64,000 bases of DNA, from assembly GCA_036346395.1 (NCBI GenBank), contig CM070599.1, forward strand, positions 38,245,232 through 38,309,231, in the 5' to 3' direction. How positions within the stretch are numbered: the first letter of the stretch is position 1; each line of letters begins with the position of its first letter. The stretch comes from Hsuehochloa calcarea (lineage: Eukaryota > Streptophyta > Magnoliopsida > Poales > Poaceae). The notes under the pieces are model-generated. The model searched no databases, was not told where the DNA came from, and saw nothing but the letters and a program-made list of their open reading frames with translations. Of this stretch, positions 33,144 to 43,542 are shown piece after piece. A program made the translations under genes and the position numbers.

Positions 33144-34021
33144 CCCCGCAGCCTCGACGTGCGGTGCGGTGACGGAGAGGTGTCTCGAAACCAAGGAACA
33201 ACGCCGTGGGTAATCCTTTGGTGAACACATCGGCTATTGGCGTCGGCGCTGGGAATGTGCGTGACGCGTAGCTCGCCGATGGCAACCTTTTCCCGGACAA
33301 AGTGTATGTCGAGCTCGATGTGCTTGGTACGCCGATGATGAACTGGGTTCCGCGACATGTAGACGGACGAGATGTTGTCACAGAACGCCACGGTCGCCGT
33401 AGGTACCGAGCAGTGGAGTTCGCCGAGTAGATTGCGTAGCCAGGAGCATTCGGCGACGGCGTTTGCAATGGCACGATACTCTGCCTCAGCACTCGATCTC
33501 GATACCGTAGTTTGCCGTTTAGAGGACCACGATATGAGGGAGTCGCCAAGGAAGACGCAGAAGCCGGAGGTAGAACGCCGTGTGTCCGGGCACCCGACCC
33601 AGTCGGCGTCGGAGTAAGCTGTGATGGTGGGCGACGTCGCGGCGCGCAGTTGAATGCCGAGGCCGCTGGTCCCCTTGACATACCGAGCACACGCTTGAGC
33701 ATCGTCTGGTGGACATCTCTGGGCGCATGCATATGTAAACATATTTGTTGGACGGCATAGGCGATGTCGGGCCGTGTGATCGTCAAATATTGCAAGGCTC
33801 CAGCAATGCTCCGGTATGTGGTGGCGTCGCCGATGAGCTCGACCTTCCGTAGCAGAAGGTTTTGGCGTCGTGTCCGCCGGCGTGGCAACGGGATTGCAGT
33901 TGGCCATGCCAGCACGCTCCAGGAGCTCCTCGGCGTACTTGGACTGAGAAAGGAAGAAGCCAGCTTGTGTTCGTTGAACATCGATGCCGAGGAAGTAGCG
34001 AACAGGACCCATGTCCTTCAC
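33136..34021 (-). pseudogene. pol (RH): Copia C: end of RT and RNase H
   Basis: The frame from 34021 reads KDMGPVRYFLGIDVQR, then SQSKYAEELLERAGM (end of RT). A frameshift near 33870 moves to another frame with TTYRSIAGALQYLTITRPDIAYAVQQ. A second near 33690 returns to YVKGTSGLGIQL, AYSDADWVGCPDTRRSTSG, ISWSSKRQTTVSRSSAEAEYRA and TKHIELDIHFVREKV, the copia RNase H. The end shifts again to IADVFTKGL and a stop at 33136. Catalytic Asp and Glu (DADW, EAEY) are visible. A TAG before 34021 separates it from the rest of RT. Confidence 0.9.
33144..33157 (-). promoter_or_regulatory. Polypurine tract of copia element C
   Basis: On the minus strand cgaggctgcgggg directly precedes the 3' LTR. Confidence 0.7.
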
Positions 34022-34033
34022 CTTGAACGCGTC

Positions 34034-35404
34034 CTATAGGCGTTCCACGAAGTGCCGCAGCAGGTGTATGGTCGAGGCAGATAGGATCATGTCGTCAACA
34101 TACAACAGGAGGTACGCCATGGCGCCGTTGCGGTTGTACACGAAGAGAGAGGTGTCCGCCTTGGACTGAACAAAGCCCAGGGACGTGACATGCCCGACGA
34201 AGCGCTCGAACCACGCACGAGGTGCCTGCCGCAGCCCGTATAAGGACCTGGACAGAAGACATACATCATCTGGTCGGCGTTGGTCGACGAGGCCGGTGGG
34301 TTGCTGGCAGTAGACTTGCTCCTGAAGGTTGCCGTGCAAGAAGGCGTTGGAAACATCGAGTTGACGAGCCGGCCACCGGTTTGTGGACACAAGTGTCAGG
34401 ACTGTTCGGATTGTAGCGGGTTTAACCACCGGTGAGAAAGTCTCGCCGAAGTCTACACCCGGGCGTTGATGGAACCCCCGGACGACCCATCGAGCTTTGT
34501 AGCGCTCGAGAGAGCCGTCGGAGTTCATCTTGTGCTTAAAAACCCACTTTCCAGTGATGATGCGCGCCCCTGGTGGACGAGGGACGAGCCGCCATGTCTT
34601 GTTTGCCTGCAGGGCATCGAACTCACGTTGCATAGCCTCATACCAGTTGGGGTCCTTGAGAGCACCACGGACGCTGCGGGGAAGTGGCGAGAGCGACGCA
34701 GTTGCCGCCATCGCATACTTCGGGTTTGGCTTGTGGATGCCTGCGCGCGCCCGAGTCATCATGGGATGACCCATGTGCCCAGATGAGGCGGTGTCGACGG
34801 GCGTGCTTGCTGCTGATGCCGTGCCTGATGTCGTTGACGGGGAAGACGGAGGTCCGATGGTGACGTCGTGTTGTGGCAGCTGCGACGCAGGCGGTGGAGG
34901 CTTATGGCGCGGCGTGCGTGCGCGTCGCGGATGTGGAGGCAGATCAGCGGCTAGCGGCAGTGTTGACGCCGGCGAAGGAGACGCGGGGGCAGCTCTCGTA
35001 CTGTGATGAGGCAGGGGAGAATGTATGTCGTCGTACAGCACGGGTCGTGGAACAGCGGTGTGGGCGTCGTGGTCACCGCGGAACGGGAAGACCGATTCGT
35101 CGAAGATGACATGCCGCGACGTGATCACGCGCCGTGTCGCGATGTCGTAGCAGCGGTACCCGCGATGGTCGGCAGGGTAGCCGATGAACACACATGTCGT
35201 CGAGCGAGCGTCGAGCTTGTGGCGTGTCGTGGCCGTAAGGTTAGGGTAGCACCGGCAACCGAACACCCGTAGCTCATCATAGCGTGGCGCCACGCCGAAG
35301 AGTAGGGCGAACGGTGTCGCGGGACTCGTGGCGCGGCAGGGACGGCGATTGACGAGGTGAGTCGCCGTGGCTAGCGCCTCGCCGTAACTCAGCCGTCTTT
35401 GCAT
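34034..35404 (-). pseudogene. pol (INT-RT): Copia C: integrase C-terminus and reverse transcriptase
   Basis: This 456-residue frame starts in the integrase C-terminal part (LVNRRPCRATS, FGVAPRYDELRVFGCRCYP, KLDARSTTCVFIGYPADHRGYRCYD), passes a Pro/Ser/Thr-rich linker (about residues 120-230), then gives RT: WYEAMQREFDALQANKTW, GKWVFKHKMNSDG-ERYKARWVVRGF, FSPVVKPATIRTVL, QLDVSNAFLHGNL, LYGLRQAPRAWFERF, LLLYVDDMILSA. The catalytic Asp residues are intact. It stops at 34034 within RT. The start is not a true start: pol should enter from the frame of 35277-36206. Confidence 0.92.
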
Positions 35405-36206
35405 CGTGGATCGATAGCGCGGCGATCGTTAAGTGTTCGAAGGACGCGCTCGGCCTTGCCGTTTCTTTGCGCGATGTAAGGCGGGAGAGTCGGAGCTGAA
35501 CACCGTGGGCGGAGAAGAGAAGACGCAGGGCGGTGTTATCAAACTCTCGGCCATTATCAGTTTGGAAGGCTAGAATGGGTAGACTGAATTGTGTGTGTAC
35601 ATAAGCCATGAACGCACGAATGGTGGGAAGAACGTCAGACTTTTGACGCAGTGGAAACGTCCAAAGATAATGTGTGTAATCATCAAGAAAAACAACATAG
35701 TACTGATAGCCTGAATAACTGATGACATGAGATGTCCAAACGTCAGAATGTACTAACTGAAAAGGGAAAAAAGTTTGGCTGATAGAGTTGCCGAAGGGCT
35801 GTCGCACATGCTTGCCTAAGCGACAGGATGCACAAGCATGCCGATCAGTCTTATGACACTGAAAATGAAAATGTTGAAGGACTTGAGTTTGGACAGGAGA
35901 ACCGGGATGCCCAAGCCGCTGATGCCAAAGGGAGACCTCTGAACTTGTAGCAAGGGCCAGTTGTGGTGGTAGTCGAAGTGGGTAGAGATCGCCGTTGCTC
36001 TCACATCGGAGCATCTCCGCCCTGGTATGAAGATCCTTGATGGAAAAGCCAATAGGGTCAAACTCAATGGAAACAACATTGTCACGAGTAAGGCGACGAA
36101 CGGAGATCAAATTCTTGATCAGAGAAGGCGAAACAAGAACATTATTCAATTGAAGAGAGGAAGTAGCAGTGGGAATGAGAGTTCGTGCTTGATGCGTAAC
36201 TGGCAT
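35277..36206 (-). pseudogene. pol (PR-INT): Copia C: pre-integrase and integrase core
   Basis: The frame begins near the end of the protease region (LNNVLVSPSLIKNLISVRRL), then SLWHQRLGHPG and CASCRLGKH (zinc-binding GAG-pre-integrase), then the integrase core: QLVHSDVWTS (first Asp), YYVVFLDDYTHYLWTFPL, and FQTDNGREFDN (second Asp). The third block (ENGIAERK) is lost through a frameshift near 35450. It overlaps the end of the gag-protease frame by about 60 bases in another frame. Confidence 0.92.
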
Positions 36207-37447
36207 GCGAGCACCGTTCCCACTGTGATGACAGAAGAAGAGTGTTGAAGAGAGGAAGGTGGAAAGTTACCAGGGGAAGACGACATGTGAGACGTGGCAC
36301 CAGTGTCGAGGTACCATTCGGACGCGCTCGGTGGAGGAGGTGGGGCACCGGCGGACTGCAGAGCGGCGTAGAGAGCCCCAGTGTCGAAGACGTTGTTGTG
36401 CCCGCCGGGAGGAGGTGCGGTGGGAGCGTGCGCCGCCGGCATCGCCTGTTGTGGCTGGAACGGAGGACGCGGTCCCAGAACGCCTGCCCCAGGCGCGCGG
36501 AAAGGCATAGGCCAGGCTTGCACCATGCCTTGCCACGGGTTGTAGCCTGCTGCCCACGGCGCGCCCTGGTTGGTGGAGCGGGAGGGTGCGCCGCCGTTTC
36601 CACGACCGCGCCTCCGATTGGATCTGTTGTTGCCGCCGCCGTTGTTGAAGCGGTTGTTGGTGCGTGGCGTGTTGGAGGCTGAGGAGCCGTCAGACCGGTC
36701 ACCATGAGTGGCGGCGAGGGCTTGCCCGGCTTCGACATTGGCGTCGTGCTGGGCACTGAGTTCCTCCAAGATGAGGAAGGAGCGTGCGCTCATGAAGGTG
36801 TGCGGGGGAAATTTGGAGGTGATGACCGGCTTGACGTAGCGGTAGCGGGGGTTGAGGCCGCGAAGGAGGTTCAGCACCTGACTTGGCGCGGAGACAGGTT
36901 GGCCAATGTCACGGAGCTGATCGGCGAGCCTTTTCAGCTTGGTGCAGTAATCATTGATCGACAGGTCGCCTTGCTGCGTGGAGCGCAGTTCAGCTTCGAG
37001 GTACACCGCGCGCTGCATCTCGTTGTCGAGGAAGAGGCCCTCGACGGCGTGCCACAGAGAGAAGGCGGTGTTGCGCTGCTGGCGGACGATGTTGAAGACA
37101 CCTTTGGAGACAGTGGTGAGGATCCAGTTGACAACGCACGAGTCAACCATGCGCCACTCGCCGTCGTGCTCCTCGGACGGGGTTGGCGAACGAACGTGGC
37201 CCTCGAGGCCGAACTTGCCGAGGGCCGAGTCGAAGAAGCATCTCCACTGCCCGTAGTTGCCCTCGTCGAGGTCGAGGGTGACCGGGACGTGGGAGCGGAT
37301 GGTGACCGCCTGGAGAACGGCGGCAGGGGCGGGATCGACGGGAACGTCTGCTAGGGAGGAGGACGTGGAGTGGGTGGAGGAGGGCGCCATTGTTGCGGAA
37401 GCAGTGGCGAAGAGATTCTCGAGAAGAACCGTGGACGCTGATACCAT
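36146..37447 (-). CDS. gag: Copia C: gag and protease start
   Basis: A 433-residue frame with its ATG at 37447, at the LTR edge and overlapping the primer site. It contains a copia gag domain (FIPVTLD-like: SHVPVTLDLDEGNYGQWRCFF; then LKRLADQLRDIG, then LNLLRGLNPRYRYV), a Gly/Asn/Arg-rich segment in place of a clear CCHC knuckle (about residues 265-300), and near the end EWYLDTGATSHM, the protease active site (D-T-G-A). The frame then changes. Gag makes the cytoplasmic particle. Confidence 0.9.
   Translation of the reverse strand: MVSASTVLLENLFATASATMAPSSTHSTSSSLADVPVDPAPAAVLQAVTIRSHVPVTLDLDEGNYGQWRCFFDSALGKFGLEGHVRSPTPSEEHDGEWRMVDSCVVNWILTTVSKGVFNIVRQQRNTAFSLWHAVEGLFLDNEMQRAVYLEAELRSTQQGDLSINDYCTKLKRLADQLRDIGQPVSAPSQVLNLLRGLNPRYRYVKPVITSKFPPHTFMSARSFLILEELSAQHDANVEAGQALAATHGDRSDGSSASNTPRTNNRFNNGGGNNRSNRRRGRGNGGAPSRSTNQGAPWAAGYNPWQGMVQAWPMPFRAPGAGVLGPRPPFQPQQAMPAAHAPTAPPPGGHNNVFDTGALYAALQSAGAPPPPPSASEWYLDTGATSHMSSSPGNFPPSSLQHSSSVITVGTVLACQLRIKHELSFPLLLPLFN
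37433..37446 (-). promoter_or_regulatory. Primer-binding site of copia element C
   Basis: On the minus strand tggtatcagcgtcc follows the 5' LTR directly. Its first eight bases match the complement of the initiator tRNA-Met 3' end used by most copia elements. Confidence 0.85.
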
Positions 37448-37647
37448 GTAGAAGGGAGAGATAAGAATGGATCAACCGCATTTGTATTGATCTCTGAATG
37501 GTGTATATATACATGTTACAACAGGAGGCCGTTGGCCGATCCTAACAGAAGGCCGGTGGCCGATCCTAGCTATGCGGATGCATGCGCAGTATGCGCGGGG
37601 CGTCACCTGAAGACCCAGTCCTAGCCACTAGACGAGTTCCGCTGACA
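37447..37647 (-). repeat. 5' LTR of copia element C
   Basis: A 201-bp LTR, nearly identical to 32947-33143. The main difference is a patch around 37587-37615. It is followed by the TSD agaag. Confidence 0.92.
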
Positions 37648-38226
37648 AGAAGTACCCTTGTCAGATGAGGCCCTGTATCCGGTCCACAACCAGATGACTG
37701 ATCGTAGAAGCCTTGAACTGTTATCTGGATCTAACTCCAAGTACATTCTTACCGGGTGACGAATGGAACACATGTTATATTTGCTCTATACCAAGCAACG
37801 ATTCATGGTCCTAAGACACTTACAACAACTACCATACGATTGAGTGTCTTACGGACGCTAACCGACGACCAGTTGTTGTTTCACTAACAGCAACTATCCC
37901 TCCGACCAGACATACCACTTTTAACAGACGTCTTCTCTAAGAGTAACTGTCACCTCTTCGTTGGTTATTTAAAGACGAAGTACAGAGGAATAAAAGCATC
38001 GGATTGAAGCATCACAATCACCATTAGATTCGTGTTTCAACTCTGATTCAATAATAATCAAGCATTACGCTTAGTATAATTAGGATTAGTCCACTGCCTT
38101 GTCGAAGGCACCCCCTGCAAAGAATTCAGTTCATAGCAATAAAGAACAATCACATTCTCTTCCAAGAACTCTTTGTCATTTTTCTTTATTTTATTTCATA
38201 AGATCGGTGACTCGATCGTCGATAGC

Positions 38227-38243
38227 TGACACCGTCCGTGGGG
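38227..38243 (+). promoter_or_regulatory. Primer-binding site of element B (drifted)
   Basis: tgacaccgtccgtgggg occupies the same place as the site of element A (10957), two bases after the LTR, with two changes from tggcgccgtc. Confidence 0.55.
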
Positions 38244-38325
38244 AAGAAGGCGTTGGGTTCTTGAAGACCACTTTGCTCAAGCATTCTTCATTCACTCCTT
38301 TCACTCTGTCATCGCTCATGCGAAC

Positions 38326-38835
38326 ATGGCAGGGACTTGGGATGAGGAAAACTGGTTGGACTTGGCGAACTACTCCGACCTCGACATGGACGCATGCATA
38401 TGCGCCATGGAAGAAAACATGATATCCTCATCATCCTCCTACGCTAGCTCACCACTCACTAAGATCAGCGAGATCGACTGGATGGATGAAGATTCACCAC
38501 CGCCATTCGTGGCGATTCCCGAGGAACCTATCGCTCCGACCAGTTCAGAACACCCGAATGCCTCTGTAAGCCCGGTCAATCCGACTAGCAAGAACGGCAA
38601 CGGTAGCCCAGCATCAGAGAGTCAACATACTCTCAATGTTATCATGAGTGACTGGTATTCGCTAAAGGCTCATACGTATTCTGGGAGCCAACCGACACTT
38701 GGTGAGAGTGTTAATGAAATTACTATTGCCACTGGTCGAAGGCTAAGCGGGAATGATAAAGCTCAGCATACAATCGGCAATCCACCAGATCAGGTGGAAT
38801 CCACCACAAAGCCCACCAGAGGTCGTAATCTCTGA
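38326..38835 (+). CDS. Leader ORF of gypsy element B
   Basis: A 169-residue frame starting MAGTWDEENWLDLANYSDLD. It is acidic and Ser/Thr/Pro-rich with no known domain. It shares with element A (11046-11820) the blocks GTWD, NW-DL, YS-LDMDA, WMDEDSP, SESQHTLNVIM and NDKAQHTIG-P, in the same order. In A the frame is broken; here it is open. It lies about 100 bases after the LTR and before the place where gag would start. It is probably the N-terminal extension of gag in this lineage. Further shared sequence (ELMDVHQLI at about 39045) lies after its stop in another frame. Confidence 0.65.
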   Translation: MAGTWDEENWLDLANYSDLDMDACICAMEENMISSSSSYASSPLTKISEIDWMDEDSPPPFVAIPEEPIAPTSSEHPNASVSPVNPTSKNGNGSPASESQHTLNVIMSDWYSLKAHTYSGSQPTLGESVNEITIATGRRLSGNDKAQHTIGNPPDQVESTTKPTRGRNL

Positions 38836-39610
38836 CTGCTCTCCGTCGTGGAGGCACCTGGCCGAAGCTCTGGAAGGCTCTCCCTTAGCTACGACGGGAG
38901 CTCGTCGGAAGATCGCTTTTGGAGGCACGAAGTTAATGCAATCGGAGATACCAATCAAGTTCCCGTGCCCAATCCTCCGCGTCGTAACCCGCCATCACAT
39001 ACTGATGAAGATGGTACAGGCGCTCAAACACCACCTGCCAATACAATCGAACTGATGGACGTCCATCAGTTAATTAACATGTTCCTACCTCACAGCGTGT
39101 GATAAGTCGGACAAGGCAAGACGGGAGGTCGGAAGGACATTCGACTCATCTAACACCCAATGCTAGTCAGAATCCTCTAAGACCTTTGGTAACACTTCAA
39201 AACCTACAACGAGTTTGTGACATTCTGGGTAACCCAGACCCTGCTTTAGCAGAGACTCCAGGTTATGTGCAACTTGCAGGACGGGTGTCAAAGATCTTCC
39301 AGCAAACCATACACCGTACAGAAATGTACTGGGCGCAACGGGGATCGCAAAGTCACACGATAGCTTCGTCCCAGCACTCCTCCCTCAGTAGAGGACAACA
39401 TGGTCGGACGAAGGACCAGACCGTACCAAGACCCGCTCGTAGGTTTTGACCAGGGAATCACGAGAGAAGACGGCTCTTCTCAGCAGCCACTCCTCCTCGT
39501 CAAGAGGAACGTCCTCTTGGTGTTGATGACCTTCATCACCATCTCAACAAAGCAGGTGGTCAGAGGCGTTATGCTAGCGTCCATGACTGGGTTGGAACAC
39601 CACTGTTCAT

Positions 39611-40855
39611 GCTGACGTGTCAGCGGTGCATGCGGTTGCAGCAACACACAAGTACTCTCCTCCTAATGATGTACAAATATTCTTGCCTCGCATGTCATAC
39701 CTGTACATATATTTACCAAAGTTTCTTCGTGTTTATCACATAACAATGGTTAGCTATCCTCCAAATTTGCAGCCCATTCCAACTCCATCTACAGATATTG
39801 AACATGTATGTCATGATGTCTAGTTGCATATATTGCTTTTGGTGTTTATCCTTTATATATTTATATTAATGAATTTTGCGATTGATCAGGACCAGACAAG
39901 GCTAGCAAGCATAGTTTGTGCTAAACACTCTGCATACGAATGTACAGAACTTTCATCTAACTCCGATTCACACAAAATGTCACAAAAATATATTGTGGCG
40001 GTATTATCACATTGCTACTCTCAATGTAGTGGTATCTACAAACATATGTCGATACCTATATATTTCCTATAATGCAACTTATCTCATTAATATTCTTGTT
40101 TCATCATATTGAGGACACATAGCAGCACATAACTACTTCTTAGCTACGCTACACAAAAACTACAGCAACAACCTACCAATAAGAGTCCATATCGCCTCAT
40201 CCAGCACTATATAGATTACGGAGTTAAATGCAATTTCAGGCTTCTCTAACCAGATCTTCTGCTACTCTACCCAAATTGGTATGTATCGGTAAGTACTACA
40301 CTACACTGTCGATATTGTGCTACTTTACACAAATTGCTAAGTGCAAATGCAATTTCATGCATCCATGCCCAGCCGATGCCAAAAAAACATGCTAGACTGC
40401 CAGTACATAACGTGTCGATAAAATCTTGCTTTAATCCCATTCATGTCTTTCAACACATAGCTATTTTTGTGGACCTAACACAAAAAAGTTTGATCATATT
40501 CAACATATTATATTACATTGTACCACAACAGACAACATACGAATAATTGTCAGACATCATGTATTGAATGGACGGGCAAAGCATAACGCGCCTGACCATT
40601 TAGTCTAATACAACCGTGTATGATTAGACCTAATTGGACTCTGCCACACGCTTGCCTTCCTGGACGGAGAGAGAGAAGAGATTGGAAGACAGAGAAAGAG
40701 GAGGAAGCGTAGGAGAGATAGGTGATTTGGCTAGTGATGTGTCAGTGAAATTTGACATCGTCGTGTCAGTCAAAACTACCTTAGATTCAGTCAAGTGTGT
40801 CATATGACCTGAAAACGAGGGTTGGGTTTCAAACGATTTTAGAATTTAAGGCTGA
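39611..40855. other. Gene-free AT-rich spacer
   Basis: No gene, repeat structure or domain is recognised. The short ORFs have no sequence character of real proteins. Confidence 0.5.
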
Positions 40856-41195
40856 CAAACGAGCCAAAACCAAAGTTGAAAGTTGAAATATCTAGTTTTC
40901 CCCCTTAAAAACGCTTTGACTCACTAGTACTATTCCGGTGCATTGGATGATACGAAAGGAGACGAACTCAGAGAATATTTTAATCTCAAAATAACCTTAT
41001 TAATCGATCCCCACAATTCACAAACGAACCAAGGCAGACTTGAATGTCGAAATATAGATTTTTTTTCCCTTAAAAAATGCTTTGACTCACTAGTACTACT
41101 CCGGTGCATTGGATGGTACGAAAGAAGAGGAACTCAAGAATACTTTAATCTCAAAGTAGCCTTATTAATCGATCCTTGCAATTCATATATGGTGT
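40856..41195. repeat. Tandem duplication, about 166-bp unit
   Basis: Two diverged copies follow each other: acaaacgagcc to about 41020, and acaaacgaacc from 41021. Both contain ctttgactcactagtact, ccggtgcattggatg, tttaatctcaaa and ttattaatcgatcc in the same order. Confidence 0.85.
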
Positions 41196-41257
41196 AATAT
41201 GAATGATTTGGCTTAGTACCAATTGTGATAAATTCTCGTCAAAGCACCGTAAAAGAT

Positions 41258-42086
41258 GGCAAAATTAGATATATGCCACTCCAAAACGCGTCGTTTCGAG
41301 ATATGCCACACAAAATCCTAAAATTGGATATATATCACTCTAAAACTTGTTTACTTAGATATATGCCACTGTAGGATACTTTTGCCCTTGGTCTCTTCTT
41401 CTTTCTCCCCTCTTCTTCTTTCCCCACCACCGCCCTTAGCCCGAGATGTCATTGTCGACACCCTTCTACTTCCCCACCGCCGCCAGCCCACTCCTCTTCT
41501 TCTTTACCCACCACTGTCCTCAGCCCGAGGCGTCACCGTCGACACCCTCCTACTTCCCTGCCGCCGCCAGCCCACTCCTCCTTCTTTGCCGTCGGTGTCG
41601 GTGTCCGCCACTAGCCTCTCCTCCTCTGTCGCCCGCGTCTACCACCCATGCTCCGCTGCTGGCAGCGGCATCCGCCACGGCCCATCGCCCCTCCTCTGTC
41701 GCCACCTCATCGACGAAGGACGACGAGGTGGAGGCCAGGCCGCGTCGATGAAGGTCGAGCAGGTGGGGAGGATGAGGCGAGCTCGATGGTGACCGTGCCT
41801 CCTGGAGTCGAGGAGCGGGAGGATGAGGAAGGTGAGGAGCGGAAGCAGAACGCCATCGCCGCGTGTCGCCACCTCCACAACCTTGTTGCAAGGAAGAAGA
41901 AGAGCCCAAGGATGAAACAGGGTGACAGACGGAAGGAGGAAGAAGAGCCCAAGGGCAAAAGTGTCCTACAGTGATATATATCAAAGCAAACAAGTTTTAG
42001 AGTGGCATATATATATCCAATTTCAGGATTCTGAGTGCCATATCCCGAAACACCTTATTTTGGAGTGATATATGTCCAATTTTACC
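41258..42086. mobile_element. Non-autonomous MULE with long TIRs
   Basis: The unit is 829 bp. Terminal inverted repeats of about 140-150 bp (41258 to about 41405, about 41945-42086) begin ggcaaaattagatatatgcc and its relative ggtaaaattggacatatatc. Flanking 9-bp sequences gtaaaagat (41249-41257) and gcaaaagat (42087-42095) differ by one base, as expected for an old Mutator-type duplication. The middle (41410-41940) is GC-rich and unlike the AT-rich TIRs. There is no transposase. Confidence 0.85.
41438..41605 (+). repeat. 84-bp tandem duplication inside the MULE
   Basis: agcccgagatgtcattgtcg starts one copy at 41438 and agcccgaggcgtcaccgtcg the next at 41522. The 84-base period keeps a reading frame (28 codons). 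Confidence 0.8.
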
Positions 42087-42095
42087 GCAAAAGAT

Positions 42096-42640
42096 TTGTA
42101 GAATTGCATAAGTTGAAAATAAATTCGCAACTATACACATCGTGGGCACACATTTTCCCACCAAAACGCACTCGCCTACGCATAACAGGGAATATCATTG
42201 TTTGAATATTGACAAATGGAGTCGTGTTTTTACATCTCTGCCACCCACCAAAAGTGATTCGTGTTCCACGCCTTTAGGCGTCCGCTGTCTGCATGCTGAA
42301 CCGGTACCAAGCCAAAAGCAACACTGAAGGTAGATGCTACCAAGGGACTCTTGCTAGTATCAGGACCAAGGTTTGCTCCGGTTCCAAGCCAATAATAATA
42401 ATAATAATAATGGGCCCATGTTTCAGTGACAGGGATGAAGAGAGAATGTGTGTTGGGTGGAAGAAAATGATGTCATATTTTATTTTGTAGTGAGTCAGAG
42501 AGAAAATATGCTAAACACTAAAATGAAAAGTAGATTTAGTGTACACGTGGTATGTTGGTGATATTAGTCATTAGCGCTTGCATATGCAAGGCACACTGTA
42601 GATGCCCTTAACCATCTACTTTAACGGGATGGTACCACGA
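42096..42640. other. Spacer with an AAT microsatellite
   Basis: Gene-free. A run of (aat) about seven units long lies at 42391-42411. Confidence 0.6.
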
Positions 42641-42644
42641 TGTA

Positions 42645-42960
42645 AGAGTACCTATAATAATTTATTTATTAGCATGTTACCAGAAGGAGAAAGTATTCAA
42701 TCTAATAAAAATAAATAAGCCTTCTAATTGATCATTTTTTGAACTTGTATTTAAGATTTTAATTGCTACAAATGTGTATAGCCTACAAAATGAGTTTTTA
42801 GTAAAAAAAAAACAAGTCTCAAACAAGTATTTTGTTGTTTCTTGTGTCTTAACATCAACAATTTGCTTGTTTCTTCATCAAGTAGCAAGTCCACATTCTC
42901 TCCTTAACATCTCTCATCCACATCATCTAAATGGTGGTGTATCCATCCTTCAGTAACAAA
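42645..42960 (+). repeat. MITE-like repeat, copy 1
   Basis: Contains tattcaatctaataaaaata, then tgatcattttttgaacttgt, and a tail tgtcttaacatcaacaattt. A second copy in the same orientation lies at 42985-43225. Clear terminal inverted repeats and TSDs were not resolved. Confidence 0.6.
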
Positions 42961-42984
42961 TGATACAGACTATTATAGATGTTC

Positions 42985-43225
42985 TAAGAGCATATACAAT
43001 AGTTTATTTTTTAACTTGTTATTAAGAGGAGAGAAAGTACTCAATCTAATAAAAATAAATAAATCTTTCAATAGATTATTTCTTAAACTTGTATCTAATA
43101 TTTTAATTACTACTTTAATTGATACCCACAAAATAAGATTTTAGGTAATAAGCACGTCTCCATTAACTTTTTTTTTTGTTTCTAATATTTTAGTATCAAT
43201 AACTTGCTTTTTTTATTTAGAAAAA
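42985..43225 (+). repeat. MITE-like repeat, copy 2 (in Rab1 upstream region)
   Basis: It begins taagagcatatacaatag, contains actcaatctaataaaaataa and ttatttcttaaacttgtatc, and ends tagtatcaataacttgcttt, in the same order as copy 1. It ends about 160 bases upstream of the Rab1 TATA-like box. Confidence 0.6.
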
Positions 43226-43385
43226 TTTCCCGACTTGTACGGAAGGCCAAATGAAATACCCACCGGTCCGAGTCTCTGACAGACTGACACCTAAGCAAGC
43301 ACGAGTACGCTACACGAGGCCGATTACCACACTGCACTTGTGCAAGGCCAGTTCCGTAATTTGGTCCCACGCGGAACACCCCCCC

Positions 43386-43392
43386 TATATTA
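43386..43392 (+). promoter_or_regulatory. Putative TATA box of the Rab1 gene
   Basis: tatatta after a run of C, about 155 bases before the ATG. The sequence between is a C/T-rich 5' UTR with (gatc) repeats near 43449. The box is not a consensus one. Confidence 0.5.
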
Positions 43393-43542
43393 TTGATCAT
43401 TTCGCCACCTCCAAATTTCCCCGTTTCTAATCCCGTCGCCTCCTGCCCCGATCGATCGATCCCCTCCGATTCCTTTGTCCAAACCACCCGCGGGAGAAGA
43501 AGGCGCGAAGCGGGCAGGCGATTCGACCCGATTCGATTCAAT

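Larger units (their letters stand above)
32947..37647 (-). mobile_element. Ty1-copia element C, 4.7 kb, near full length
   Basis: Both LTRs (32947-33143 and 37447-37647), a primer site, a purine tract and all copia domains are present on the minus strand, within the 5-bp TSD agaag. The two LTRs differ at only a handful of positions plus a short variable patch, so the insertion is young relative to its host element B. Pol has frameshifts and a stop, so this copy is unlikely to be autonomous. Confidence 0.93.
32821..38224 (+). repeat. 5' LTR of element B, interrupted
   Basis: The LTR consists of 32821-32946 and 37653-38224, joined across the copia insertion and its duplicated agaag. Together this is about 0.7 kb, close to the LTR of element A (696 bp). 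Confidence 0.8.
32821..39610 (+). mobile_element. Gypsy element B (5' part), split by a copia insertion
   Basis: It is related to element A: the LTR start tgacgataattaaaat, the LTR end cgatcgtcgata, a primer site, and a leader ORF with the same motifs. Its 5' LTR is split by the copia element at 32947-37647. Similarity to A fades near 39580-39615 (cgttatgctagcgtccatg), at a point corresponding to about 12300 in A. Capsid, pol and 3' LTR are not present, so it is a truncated 5' piece. The right edge is approximate. Confidence 0.8.

Noticed and set aside
36704..37354. Plus-strand frame of 216 residues
   Set aside because: It is the complement of the copia gag frame.
41382..41792. 136-residue frame in the MULE as a gene
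   Set aside because: Pro/Leu/Ser-rich, made partly of an 84-bp duplication, begins in a TIR. No recognisable protein; kept only as possible captured sequence.
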